Assembly (NCBI GenBank): GCA_003165655.1
Contig: PMOY01000361.1
Location: 1-36,944, forward strand
Direction: 5' to 3'
DNA length: 36,944 nucleotides
DNA from: Solirubrobacterales bacterium
Lineage (GTDB): Bacteria > Actinomycetota > Thermoleophilia > Solirubrobacterales > Solirubrobacteraceae
Made by a program: the position numbers and the translations under genes. Position 1 is the first letter of the stretch. The number at the start of each line of letters is the position of its first letter. The notes beneath the pieces are model-generated. The model searched no databases, had not been told where the DNA came from, and was given only the letters and a program-made list of their open reading frames with translations. Shown here piece by piece: positions 8,819-17,816 of this stretch.

Positions 8819-10453
8819 ATGGAACTGACGATGATGCGCGGCCGCGGTCCGGGGCTCGGGACGTATGCCTCGAGATTCGAGCTCCCTGAGCGCACGCTGC
8901 TCCACGTCCTTCGCCACCAGGCGCAGGCGCGCGCCGATCATCCTTGGCTGGTCTTCGACGGGTCCGAGACGCTGACGTTCGGCGCGGCCCAAGAGCGTGT
9001 CAACCAAGCCGGCCACGCGCTGCGCGCGAGGTTGATTGGCCCAGGCGACAACGTCGCGCTCTTTCTTCGCAACCAGGTCGAGTTTCTCCCCGCGTTCCTC
9101 GGGGCGCAAGCAGCCGGCGGCGTCGCGGTGCCGCTCAACGCCGGCTCTCAGGGTCCACTGTTGCAGTACGTGATCGAGGCTTCCGCGGCGAGGGCCATTG
9201 TCGCCCGTGCCGATTTGCTCGACCGGCTTGAAGCCCTCGACGCGCTCGGTGACGTGCGGCTGGTCGTCGTGTGCGGCGAGGGCCCATTGCCCGCTGATAT
9301 CCATGGTGCGACGACCGTGCGGTGGCCCGACTTCCTCGACGGCCACCCCGTCACCCCGGTCAGCGAGCTGCCGCGTGGCACCGATGTCGGGCTGATCCAG
9401 TTCACGTCTGGGACGACGGGCAACTCGAAAGGCGTCGTCTACCCCAATCAGTTCCTGTACCTGTACTCGGCGATGGTCACCGACACGCAGGAGCGCAAGC
9501 ACGACGACGTTCTCACCACGCCCCTGCCGCTCTTCCACGTGGCCGCGCTTCACATGATCGCCGGATCTGCTCTCCACGCGGGTTGCACCGCCCACCTGAA
9601 GTCGCGCTTCTCGGCAACGAACTACTGGCAGGAGGTGGCGGCCGATGGCGCCACGTTCGGAATCCTCCTCGGCCCGATGGCAGAGATCATCCTCAAGCAT
9701 GGTCCCGAGGTTCCTGAGCACCGCATGGAGAGCATCTTCTGCGTGCCGTTCCCGCCCAATGGCGCGTCGTTTGAGAAGCGCTATGGCGTGACGCTGCTGT
9801 GGCAGGGCTACGGCATGACTGAGATCTATCCGCTACCGATGCCGAAACGGCTCGAGGAGGGGGTCCCACGCGACACGATCGGACGGCCCGCTTCGTGGAT
9901 CGAGTTCGCGGTCGTCGACGCGGACGATCGGATCCTCCCGGCCGACGAGGTCGGAGAGCTGGTGTTCCGGCCTCGCCTGCCGCATGCGATGGCGCGCGAA
10001 TATTTCAACGCGCCCGAGGCGACGACGAAGGCCTTCCGCAACTTCATGTTTCACACGGGCGATCTCGCCTGCTACGACGACGAGGGACGCCTGCATTACC
10101 GCGGGCGCCAGCAGGATCGGATCCGTCGCCGCGGCGAGAACATCTCGGCCGACGAGCTCGAGTTCGTCGCCATGAGGCACCCCTCGGTCGTGGAGGCGGC
10201 GGCCTACGGCGTCCCGGGTGAGTTCGGCGAGCAGGAGGTCAAGCTCGACATCGTCCCGCGGGACGATCTCGACTGCCCGGCGCTCCACGCCTGGCTCGCC
10301 GACCAGCTCCCGCGTTTCATGGTGCCGCGCTACATCGAGCTGAAGCACGAGCTTCCGAAGACACCAAGCCAGAAGATCCTCAAGTACCAGCTGGCCGAGG
10401 CGCCCCTCGACCGCAACGAGGTCTTCGTGTTCGAGACGGTCACCAAGCGGTGA
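8819..10453 (+). CDS. AMP-binding acyl-CoA ligase (CaiC/FadD-like)
   Basis: IQFTSGTTGNSKGVVYP, YGMTEIYP, FHTGDLACYDDEGRLHYRGRQQDRIRRRGENIS, KTPSQKILKY. Confidence 0.92.
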   Translation: MELTMMRGRGPGLGTYASRFELPERTLLHVLRHQAQARADHPWLVFDGSETLTFGAAQERVNQAGHALRARLIGPGDNVALFLRNQVEFLPAFLGAQAAGGVAVPLNAGSQGPLLQYVIEASAARAIVARADLLDRLEALDALGDVRLVVVCGEGPLPADIHGATTVRWPDFLDGHPVTPVSELPRGTDVGLIQFTSGTTGNSKGVVYPNQFLYLYSAMVTDTQERKHDDVLTTPLPLFHVAALHMIAGSALHAGCTAHLKSRFSATNYWQEVAADGATFGILLGPMAEIILKHGPEVPEHRMESIFCVPFPPNGASFEKRYGVTLLWQGYGMTEIYPLPMPKRLEEGVPRDTIGRPASWIEFAVVDADDRILPADEVGELVFRPRLPHAMAREYFNAPEATTKAFRNFMFHTGDLACYDDEGRLHYRGRQQDRIRRRGENISADELEFVAMRHPSVVEAAAYGVPGEFGEQEVKLDIVPRDDLDCPALHAWLADQLPRFMVPRYIELKHELPKTPSQKILKYQLAEAPLDRNEVFVFETVTKR

Positions 10454-10457
10454 TGCG

Positions 10458-11705
10458 ATGATCACGGCAGCGGTTCCGAACGACGACCTCATGTCGGCCG
10501 AGCTCCTGGCCGATCCGTATCCGGCGATGGCGGCGTTGCGCGAGAGCGACCGCATCCACTGGAGCGACGCGCAGCGGGCTTGGCTCGTGACCCGCTACGA
10601 CGATGTCGTCGAGGGATTCGGCAACCCCCTCCTGTCGTCGGACCGCGTCCGGCCGTTGCTCGCCACGATGACCGACAAGCAGCGTCAGTCGGCGGGCCGG
10701 GTCATGGAGCTGCTCGCCGGGTGGATGGTCGTCACCGACCCGCCCGAGCACACTCGCCTCCGGCGCCTGGCCGCCAACGCATTCAACCCGCGCCGCGTGG
10801 CGGCGATGGAGGGGCGGATCCGGGGCCTCGTCGACGACATGCTCACGCGTTTCATCGCCGACGGCTGCACCGATCTCATCGCGGACTTCTCCTTCCCGCT
10901 CCCCGCCACGGTGATCGCCGAGCTCCTCGGCGCGCCGCCCGGGGACCGCGACCGCTTCCGCCACTGGTCCGAGGACCTCGCGCAGGTCGCGTTCGGCGCC
11001 GGCGGTGCGGGGCGCCCCGACCGCCACGAGCGCGGGATGCGGGGCCTGCAGGAGCTGCTCGACTACTTCGAGGGCCTGATCGAGGACGCCCGCGCCGATC
11101 CCGGCGGCGAGAACATGATCGCCGGGCTGCTCGAGGGCGACGGGAAGGGGAACGTCCTCGACCTCGAGGAGACGAAGGCGATGCTCGCCCTGATGCTGTT
11201 CGCCGGGCACGAGACGACGACGAACCTGATCGCCACCTCGACGGTCCGGCTGCTCGAGCGCCCCGACCAGCTCGCGCTCCTCCGCGAGCAGCCCGACCTG
11301 ATCAACCAGACCGTCGAGGAGACCCTGCGCTACGAGGGCGCCATTCGCGTCCTCATCCGTTGGGTCATCGAGGACTTCACGTGGCACGGGAAGGAGGTGC
11401 GCGCGGGTCAGCGCGTCTTTCTGCTCCTCGGCGGCGCGAACCGCGACCCGGCGAAATTCAACGATCCCGACCGCCTCGACATCACGCGCAAGCCCAACCC
11501 GCACGTCGCGTTCGGCAAGGGCGTGCACGCGTGTATCGGCGCGCAGCTCGCGCGCGTGGAGACGCGCATCGCCCTGGCCGCCGTGTTCGAACGGCTTCCC
11601 GGACTACGCGTGGCCCACCAGGAGCTCAAATGGACGCCGAGCCTGGCCTCGCGCGCTCTGCGCTCCGTCCACGTCGAGCACGATGCCACTCAGACCCGCG
11701 GCTGA
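10458..11705 (+). CDS. Cytochrome P450
   Basis: FAGHETTTN, ETLRYEG, FGKGVHACIGAQLAR. Confidence 0.95.
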   Translation: MITAAVPNDDLMSAELLADPYPAMAALRESDRIHWSDAQRAWLVTRYDDVVEGFGNPLLSSDRVRPLLATMTDKQRQSAGRVMELLAGWMVVTDPPEHTRLRRLAANAFNPRRVAAMEGRIRGLVDDMLTRFIADGCTDLIADFSFPLPATVIAELLGAPPGDRDRFRHWSEDLAQVAFGAGGAGRPDRHERGMRGLQELLDYFEGLIEDARADPGGENMIAGLLEGDGKGNVLDLEETKAMLALMLFAGHETTTNLIATSTVRLLERPDQLALLREQPDLINQTVEETLRYEGAIRVLIRWVIEDFTWHGKEVRAGQRVFLLLGGANRDPAKFNDPDRLDITRKPNPHVAFGKGVHACIGAQLARVETRIALAAVFERLPGLRVAHQELKWTPSLASRALRSVHVEHDATQTRG

Positions 11706-11735
11706 CCGCGGTCGTCTGTCCCCACAGGAGAGCGC

Positions 11736-13121
11736 ATGCCCAAGTACGACGTGGTCATCATCGGGGCCGGCGCCGCCGGTCTCACAAGCGGGGCCCTGCT
11801 GGCCAAGGAGGCGAAGTCCGTCTGCGTCGTCGAGGCGGGCAAGTACCTCGGCGGCCGTGGCATGGCCGTCCCGGAGGAGGGGTTCAAGCTGAACCTCGGC
11901 GGGCACCTGCTCGAGGACGGCGGCGGCGGTCTGACGAAGATCTTCGAGTATCTCGGCAAGGAGCTCACGCACGGCGCGGCCTCGGCGGACCAGCTGATCT
12001 GGGACCACGACAAGCTCGAGTGGGGGTCGATCCGCGACCGCTTCCAGGGCGACCGCAGCGAGCTCAGGCGGGTGATCAAGATCCTCCTCGCGACGCCCTA
12101 CGGCGAGCTCGACCGCCTCGACGATCAGCCCTTGCGCACGTGGCTGGCGCAGCACACGTCGGATCCGGCCGTCTTCGACCTGTTCGAGTTCATCTCGGTC
12201 CTCGAGTGCATGACCGACGACTGGTATGACCACTCGGCGTCGGAGAACCTCATCGCCCGCAAGATGCACTTCGAGGAAGCGGGCAAGGCGGCGTATTCGT
12301 TCTGGCCCGGCAAGGGCTGGGACGGGCTCTTCGACGACCTGCGCGATGCCGTCGTCGAGCATGGCGGCGAGGTACTGCTCAACACGCCCGTCGAGACGGT
12401 GCTGATCGAGGACGGGCAGGTGAAGGGCGTCGCCCTCGGCCGCGACAAGGTCCTGCCCAACGAGGTCCTCGAGGGCGACATCGTCGAGGCCGACTGCGTC
12501 ATCTCCACGCTGCCGGTATGGAACGTCCTGCGCGTCGTGCCCGAGCAGCACCTGCCCGACTGGTACACGGCGCAGATCCGCTTCCTGGCCCAGGACCACC
12601 TGCGCATTTCCTGGCTCGGCCTGTACATGGCTACCAAGCAGCCGGTGCACATCAACGACCCGACGGAGCTCGCCACGTGGCTGCACGCGCCGACGAGCCG
12701 CCTGTCAGGCTTCTTCTTCAACCAGACGGCGATGGACCCGTCGACGTCCCCGCCCGGTAGCAACCTGTACGTGTGCGGCGGCATCATCCCGGGCTTCAAG
12801 GCGCGCGACATGGAGTACGTGAAGAGGAAGTTCGAGGAGTTCGAGGCGGACCTGAAGGTCATGTACCCGGGCCTCAAGGAGACGTACTGGCGCCGGCGGC
12901 ACCTCGTCCACGATCCCTCGTTCGGCGTGATCCAGAAGCCCGGGCTCGTCGGCATCTTCCGGCCGCACTGGCGTGCCCCGAACGTCGATGGGCTGTACTT
13001 CGCGTCGGAGACGTTCCGCAGCCGCGGCATCGGCGTGGACCGCGCCGCCCGCGCCGGCCTCACGGTGGTGGAGGACTATCTCGGACGCAAGCTCGATGGT
13101 CACTTCGGCTGGCACTACTAG
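11736..13121 (+). CDS. FAD-dependent oxidoreductase, phytoene-desaturase-like
   Basis: DVVIIGAGAAGLTSGALLAKE...GRG dinucleotide-binding motif; paralogous to 19637-21007. Confidence 0.85.
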   Translation: MPKYDVVIIGAGAAGLTSGALLAKEAKSVCVVEAGKYLGGRGMAVPEEGFKLNLGGHLLEDGGGGLTKIFEYLGKELTHGAASADQLIWDHDKLEWGSIRDRFQGDRSELRRVIKILLATPYGELDRLDDQPLRTWLAQHTSDPAVFDLFEFISVLECMTDDWYDHSASENLIARKMHFEEAGKAAYSFWPGKGWDGLFDDLRDAVVEHGGEVLLNTPVETVLIEDGQVKGVALGRDKVLPNEVLEGDIVEADCVISTLPVWNVLRVVPEQHLPDWYTAQIRFLAQDHLRISWLGLYMATKQPVHINDPTELATWLHAPTSRLSGFFFNQTAMDPSTSPPGSNLYVCGGIIPGFKARDMEYVKRKFEEFEADLKVMYPGLKETYWRRRHLVHDPSFGVIQKPGLVGIFRPHWRAPNVDGLYFASETFRSRGIGVDRAARAGLTVVEDYLGRKLDGHFGWHY

Positions 13122-13175
13122 ACAGCTGATCCGCTTCGGCTGCGCGGGCAGTGACCGCAAGGGATCGCACCTAGC

Positions 13176-14279
13176 TCATCGAAATGGGCTTGCGGGCGCG
13201 TCACTGGCACCCGTAAGTTGGCCAGGGCTCCAGGGGCGGACGGTTGTGCCACCGTCCCCGGTGGTCTGCTGATAGTCCGCCGTGAAGAGGTTATACGGGT
13301 GGGCCGGCGGCATGGCGCTGACCCGATCGAGCAGCGTGCGCTCCCCGGGCGGAAGCTCCAGCTCCAGTGCGGCCAACGCGTCGTCGAGCTGACCAAGCGT
13401 GCGCGCGCCGATGATCGGCGCGGTGATGCCGGGATGGCCGGCGGCCCAGGTCATGGCCACCTGCGCCGGCGGCCGGCCGAGCCGTTCGGCGACGGCGACC
13501 AGCGCTTCCAGGATCGGCCAGTCCCGCTCGGTGAAGCGATTCAGGAGCGCCGCGTAACCGGGGCTCGAGCCGAGTCGTCCCTGATCGTTGGCACCGTCGC
13601 GGGAGTACTTGCCGGTCAGGAACCCACCTCCCACCGCGCCCCAGGGGCAGACCCCGATGCCGAGGTGCTGGGCCGCCGGTAGATGCTCGCGCTCGATCGT
13701 GCGTTCAACCAGCGAGTACTCCGGTTGGAGGGCGATCGGCCCCGCCCGCCCGTCTCGCTCGGCGAGCGTCTTGGCGCGCGCCAGGTACCACGCGGGGACG
13801 TCGGAGAGACCGTAGTAGCGGATCAATCCGGCGGCCACGAGGCCGTCGAGCGTCCTCACCACCTCGTCGACCGGCGTTGCCGTGTCCCAGTGGTGCATCC
13901 AGTAGAGGTCGACGTAGTCGGTGCCCAACCGCTCCAGGGAGTCGCGGAGCGAACGATGAATGCTCTTTGCCCCATTGCCGCCGGCATTGGGATCTCCCGG
14001 CCGCGTGCCACCGGAGAACTTCGTGGCGAGCACGATCGCATCACGCTCGCCGCCCTCGCTGAGGAACCGACCCACCATCCGCTCGCTCGAGCCGTCGTTG
14101 TAGATATTGGCGGTATCGATGAAGTTCCCGCCCGCCTCGCGGTAGCGGGTCCAGATCTGGCGCGAGATGTCGACGTCGGCGCCCCATCCCCAGTCCGTGC
14201 CAAAGGTCAGGGTGCCGAGCGCCATCGGGCTGACCCGCAAGCCCGAGTGACCGAGTGTCACGTAGGCGTCGAGGCCCAT
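13176..14279 (-). CDS. Aldo/keto reductase
   Basis: FIDTANIYNDGSSERMVG, YVDLYWMHHWD, GLSDVPAW. Confidence 0.92.
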   Translation of the reverse strand: MGLDAYVTLGHSGLRVSPMALGTLTFGTDWGWGADVDISRQIWTRYREAGGNFIDTANIYNDGSSERMVGRFLSEGGERDAIVLATKFSGGTRPGDPNAGGNGAKSIHRSLRDSLERLGTDYVDLYWMHHWDTATPVDEVVRTLDGLVAAGLIRYYGLSDVPAWYLARAKTLAERDGRAGPIALQPEYSLVERTIEREHLPAAQHLGIGVCPWGAVGGGFLTGKYSRDGANDQGRLGSSPGYAALLNRFTERDWPILEALVAVAERLGRPPAQVAMTWAAGHPGITAPIIGARTLGQLDDALAALELELPPGERTLLDRVSAMPPAHPYNLFTADYQQTTGDGGTTVRPWSPGQLTGASDAPASPFR

Positions 14280-14389
14280 CGCTACACGCGCTCGGCGGCC
14301 TGCCGACCAAAGGTCTCTGACAGACCCTCGATCGACAGGACCGGATGCGTGCTCATCGGCTCATGCTCACCGGCTCGCCGCGCTGGTGT

Positions 14390-15538
14390 TCAGCTGACGT
14401 GCCAGAGGGCTTTGAATGCTGCCTGGTAGTTGGGCGGGTCCCAAGCGGTCGCGTTGGTGGTGTTGGCCTTGGTTTGGAGGATGGTGGGGCTGGCGAGTGG
14501 GTCGGTGATTTGGGGGTCGCCGACGAAGTGGCGGGCGAGCGCGTCGATGTCTGCCCACGAGATCCACGCCACGGGGTAGGCCGTCCAGGCGTATTCGGTG
14601 CCGTTGAGGATGTTGGCGAGGTTCGGCGCGGACGCGTTCTGCCCGACGATCTTGACTTTCGAGCTCAGGCCTGCGCCTTTGAGGGCCGCGGCGACGCCGG
14701 AGGCGAAGTTGCCATCGGCGAACGCGACGTAGTTGATGTCGGGGTTCGCCTGCACGGTGCTGACCACGGCTGCGGGTAGGGTCGTGCCGACGTCGGTGAG
14801 TTCCTCGTTGATGATCTTGACGCTGCAGGCTGAGCAATCGCTCGTGATCGTCTTCTGGAGCGTGTTGGACAGTGACGTCAGGATCGGGAAGACCGGCATG
14901 TTGAACATTGCGACGTGGGCGTCGCCCTTGCTGTCGGAGACGATGAAGTTGCCGAGGATCTGGCCGTCGCGGTTGAACACCGGTGTGTGGGTGACCTCCG
15001 TGATGATCGGCGGTGACGCTGTGTCGGGCACGCCGGAGTTGACGACCGGGACGTGCTCCGCCAGGGCGTGCTTCAGGGCCGTCTCGGTGACCGCGTCTTG
15101 GAACCCGTTGAGGATAATTCCGTCAGGATGAAGCGCCAGCGCCGCGTTGATCTGCTGGACGACGTTCTCCGGTGTGCCGGTGGAGACGAGCGGCTTGAAC
15201 TTCCAGCCCAGCGCCGCCGCGGCTTGACCGGCCGCGCTCAGGCCGGCCGCGCAGACCGGCAGGTTGCACTCGACAGCAGCGATGAGCTTCCCGGTCGGGG
15301 GCTTCTTGGTCAGTGGTGTCGTGATGCCGTTACCGGTCGGCTCCTGCAGATAGGGCGCCACCGCTTTCGTCGCCGCGGCGACGTTCGCCGACGACGCGCC
15401 ACTTGACGCGGACCCACCACTCGACGCGGACGTAGAACTCGAGCTCTTACTGGTGCTCCCACACGCCGCGACCAGGACCACGGCAACAATCACTCCGGCC
15501 ACCGCCAGCAACCGTCGACCAATCAGACTCACGTCCAT
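14390..15538 (-). CDS. Substrate-binding lipoprotein of sugar-type ABC transporter
   Basis: Signal peptide with lipobox VVLVAACGS then Ser-rich linker; INAALALHPDGIILNGF periplasmic-binding-protein pattern; ATG at 15536-15538. Confidence 0.85.
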   Translation of the reverse strand: MDVSLIGRRLLAVAGVIVAVVLVAACGSTSKSSSSTSASSGGSASSGASSANVAAATKAVAPYLQEPTGNGITTPLTKKPPTGKLIAAVECNLPVCAAGLSAAGQAAAALGWKFKPLVSTGTPENVVQQINAALALHPDGIILNGFQDAVTETALKHALAEHVPVVNSGVPDTASPPIITEVTHTPVFNRDGQILGNFIVSDSKGDAHVAMFNMPVFPILTSLSNTLQKTITSDCSACSVKIINEELTDVGTTLPAAVVSTVQANPDINYVAFADGNFASGVAAALKGAGLSSKVKIVGQNASAPNLANILNGTEYAWTAYPVAWISWADIDALARHFVGDPQITDPLASPTILQTKANTTNATAWDPPNYQAAFKALWHVS

Positions 15539-15571
15539 CACTCTCCTCAGGCCTCGCAATGCAGAAAGGGA

Positions 15572-15589
15572 CAACCAACCGCTCGGTTG
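15572..15589. promoter_or_regulatory. Palindromic operator CAACCAACCGCTCGGTTG
   Basis: ACCnnnCGnnnGGT core; immediately upstream of SBP gene. Confidence 0.72.
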
Positions 15590-15630
15590 AGCGTCGGGAG
15601 GTTCAAGCTACTAGCACAAATTCCAAAAGT

Positions 15631-15648
15631 CAACCATTCGTTTGGTTG
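15631..15648. promoter_or_regulatory. Palindromic operator CAACCATTCGTTTGGTTG
   Basis: ACCnnnCGnnnGGT core; second site upstream of SBP gene. Confidence 0.75.
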
Positions 15649-15701
15649 TTTAGCATCGTCTTAACGTAAACCTGAGGAAGTCCTCACGGGCCGGTGCGGA
15701 C

Positions 15702-16685
15702 TTAGGCCCTGACGTAGGCGATCCGATCATTCGCCGCGCTGGAGAGCCACAGCTCGCCGTCGACCTCGAGCGCAGTCGCGGCGGTTCCGAAGACCTCGTG
15801 CTCGAGGCGGACGAGCTCCTCGACGGCCAGGGTCTCGGGATCGATCTTGAGCGCGACCACCGGGAAGTTGCACGACGCGTAGGTCGTGACTCCGTCGAAG
15901 ACGGTCTTGGGTTCGCTGATCTGCCCGGCGGTGAGGACGTGGCCATCCTCGCTCCACTTGACGTTGTCGGGCAGAAAGTCCAGCTGGATCGTGTCGCGCC
16001 TCACCGGTGAGACCCCGCGCGACAGGCGAACGAAGGTCTTCGTCGCCCAGGACGCCACGTAGAACCACCGACCGTCGGGCGAGACGTTGACGCCGTTGGG
16101 GGCGCTAAACGCGCTCTGCGGCACTTCCTCCCATCCCTGCCCGGCATGCCACTCCATGAGACTGCCCGTGATCCTGCCGGCGTAGACCTTGTCAAACGCC
16201 GTCGGGTCGGCGAGGTCGAGGTAGTTCGTCGCCACGATGCCACCGTCGGGCAGCGGCGCGACCGCGTTGCCCCAGACGCCCGGCGCCTGGAGGATCGCGC
16301 CAATCCACCGGACCGCCGGGCGGTCGGCGGTCGTGTCGACCTCGAAAACCTCGATCGACTCGCGCTGGCCGTGGTTGACGAGGTAGAGCGTGTGCACGTC
16401 GCCATCTCCCGGTCGCAGCGCGAGGCCGTGCGCGTTGAAACTGGCGATGTCCGGCGCCTCGACGTCGCCGTAGATGCCGCCGGACGGCGCGAACGCGACC
16501 TGCGACGGAAACAGCTCCTCGCCGGTCTTGGCGAGGCTGTCGACGAGGTACATGTGGCCTTGGGGGTGTTCGGGTCCAGCCATTCCGCTGGCAATCAGCC
16601 AGCGTGTGCCGGGGACGCGTGCCAGATCTTCCGCGTTGTACAGACCGGTGATGAAACCGAGCTCGGTCGACGTCATCGTGCTCAT
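15702..16685 (-). CDS. SMP-30/gluconolactonase or arylesterase-like beta-propeller protein
   Basis: NGVNVSPDGRWFYVASW, DNVKWSEDGHVLTAGQ, SFNAHGLALRPGDG. Confidence 0.78.
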   Translation of the reverse strand: MSTMTSTELGFITGLYNAEDLARVPGTRWLIASGMAGPEHPQGHMYLVDSLAKTGEELFPSQVAFAPSGGIYGDVEAPDIASFNAHGLALRPGDGDVHTLYLVNHGQRESIEVFEVDTTADRPAVRWIGAILQAPGVWGNAVAPLPDGGIVATNYLDLADPTAFDKVYAGRITGSLMEWHAGQGWEEVPQSAFSAPNGVNVSPDGRWFYVASWATKTFVRLSRGVSPVRRDTIQLDFLPDNVKWSEDGHVLTAGQISEPKTVFDGVTTYASCNFPVVALKIDPETLAVEELVRLEHEVFGTAATALEVDGELWLSSAANDRIAYVRA

Positions 16686-16817
16686 CTCGCTCCTCCTTCA
16701 GGGGCCTGCGATGTGACGGCACAAGCCCGGGTTCGAATCAATAGGTGTGCTTGCCCATCGCGGCGGCCCAGGGACCTTGGCAGGTGGACGTGACCGGAGA
16801 ACGCTTGCGGTTGACGG

Positions 16818-17609
16818 TCAGCGGTGGTTGAACACCGGCTCGCGCTCCTCGAAGTGCGCCTGGATGGCCTCTTTGTGGTCTTCGGAATAGAGCGATACCC
16901 GTTCAAGCTCCGCAGCGAACTCGAAGACGCCCGCTCCGAGCAGCTCCGCGACCTTGGCAAAGATCCGCTTGGTCCCGCGGATCGCCTGGCCCGGACCATC
17001 GGCCAGCTGACGCGCAATCGCTGTCGCCCGGATGAGCACTTCGTCTCGCGGCAAGACCTCGTTGATGAGCCCGATCTGGAGGGCACGCTCGGCGGGCATG
17101 GGCTCTCCGGTGAGCAGGTGGTAGCGGGCAGCCGGAAACCCCGCGTTGAGCGCCCACATGAGCGCCCCGCCGTCGCCGGCCGTGATGCCCGCCTTCACAT
17201 GCGGGTCCATGATGTCGATGCCCTCACCGGCGATGATGATGTCCGAGTTCACCGCGATGGTCGCGCCGACGCCGACGCAGTTGCCGTTCAGGGCAGCGAT
17301 CAGGGGCTTATCGAGGGACAGGATGTTTTGGACGAGGCGACGAACCGTGCGGAAAACGTCGTCGTACTCTCGTGGATGTAGGTCGCGGATGTAGCTGACG
17401 TCGCCGCCTCCGCAGAATGCGTCCCCCGCGCCGGTGATGACGATGACGTAGACGTCGTCATCACCACCCAGGAGGTAGAAGGCCTCCGCGAGCTGCTCGT
17501 GCAGTCGGCCGTTCATCGCGTTGCCGGTCTCAGGGATGTTGAGCGTGAGCGTCGCGACGTGATCGTCGACATCGACCAGCAGCGTCTCTAGGTCGCTGTA
17601 GACCGCCAT
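16818..17609 (-). CDS. Enoyl-CoA hydratase/isomerase family protein
   Basis: VITGAGDAFCGGGDVSYI, KPLIAALNGNCVGVGATIAVNSDIIIA; likely ATG at 17607-17609. Confidence 0.92.
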   Translation of the reverse strand: MAVYSDLETLLVDVDDHVATLTLNIPETGNAMNGRLHEQLAEAFYLLGGDDDVYVIVITGAGDAFCGGGDVSYIRDLHPREYDDVFRTVRRLVQNILSLDKPLIAALNGNCVGVGATIAVNSDIIIAGEGIDIMDPHVKAGITAGDGGALMWALNAGFPAARYHLLTGEPMPAERALQIGLINEVLPRDEVLIRATAIARQLADGPGQAIRGTKRIFAKVAELLGAGVFEFAAELERVSLYSEDHKEAIQAHFEEREPVFNHR

Positions 17610-17637
17610 TGCCTTCTCCTGACCTCGTGGGATAAAA

Positions 17638-17655
17638 CAACCAAGCGCTTGGTCG
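17638..17655. promoter_or_regulatory. Palindromic operator CAACCAAGCGCTTGGTCG
   Basis: ACCnnnCGnnnGGT core; in ECH/ligase divergent intergenic region. Confidence 0.75.
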
Positions 17656-17705
17656 AGCCTATCAACGCGGCGCCGGAGCGTCAACGCTCGAAGGGACGCA
17701 TTGGC

Positions 17706-17723
17706 CCACCGATCGGTGGGTTG
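17706..17723. promoter_or_regulatory. Palindromic operator variant CCACCGATCGGTGGGTTG
   Basis: ACCnnnCGnnnGGT core; overlaps perfect palindrome CCCACCGATCGGTGGG (17705-17720). Confidence 0.55.
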
Positions 17724-17739
17724 ATTATGATCCGACGCC

Positions 17740-17758
17740 GACCAACCGGCGGTTGGTC
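17740..17758. promoter_or_regulatory. Inverted repeat GACCAACCG-G-CGGTTGGTC
   Basis: Perfect 9-bp arms with 1-nt spacer; related half-site, odd spacing. Confidence 0.5.
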
Positions 17759-17816
17759 ATTCAGGTCGTCTACCTCCAGACGGAGCCAGACTCATGACCC
17801 AGCGCCCCAGGACGCA

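Noticed and set aside
8630-9721. Long minus-strand ORF (363 aa)
   Set aside because: Antisense to the clear AMP-binding ligase at 8819-10453; an artefact of high GC with Arg/Gly/Val-rich non-protein-like sequence.
11704-11713. Palindrome GACCGCGGTC before the first FAD oxidoreductase
   Set aside because: Too short and lacks ACCnnnCGnnnGGT spacing; expected by chance in high-GC DNA.
10580-12229. Plus-strand ORF of 549 aa
   Set aside because: Arg/Pro-rich shadow frame of P450 and FAD oxidoreductase genes.
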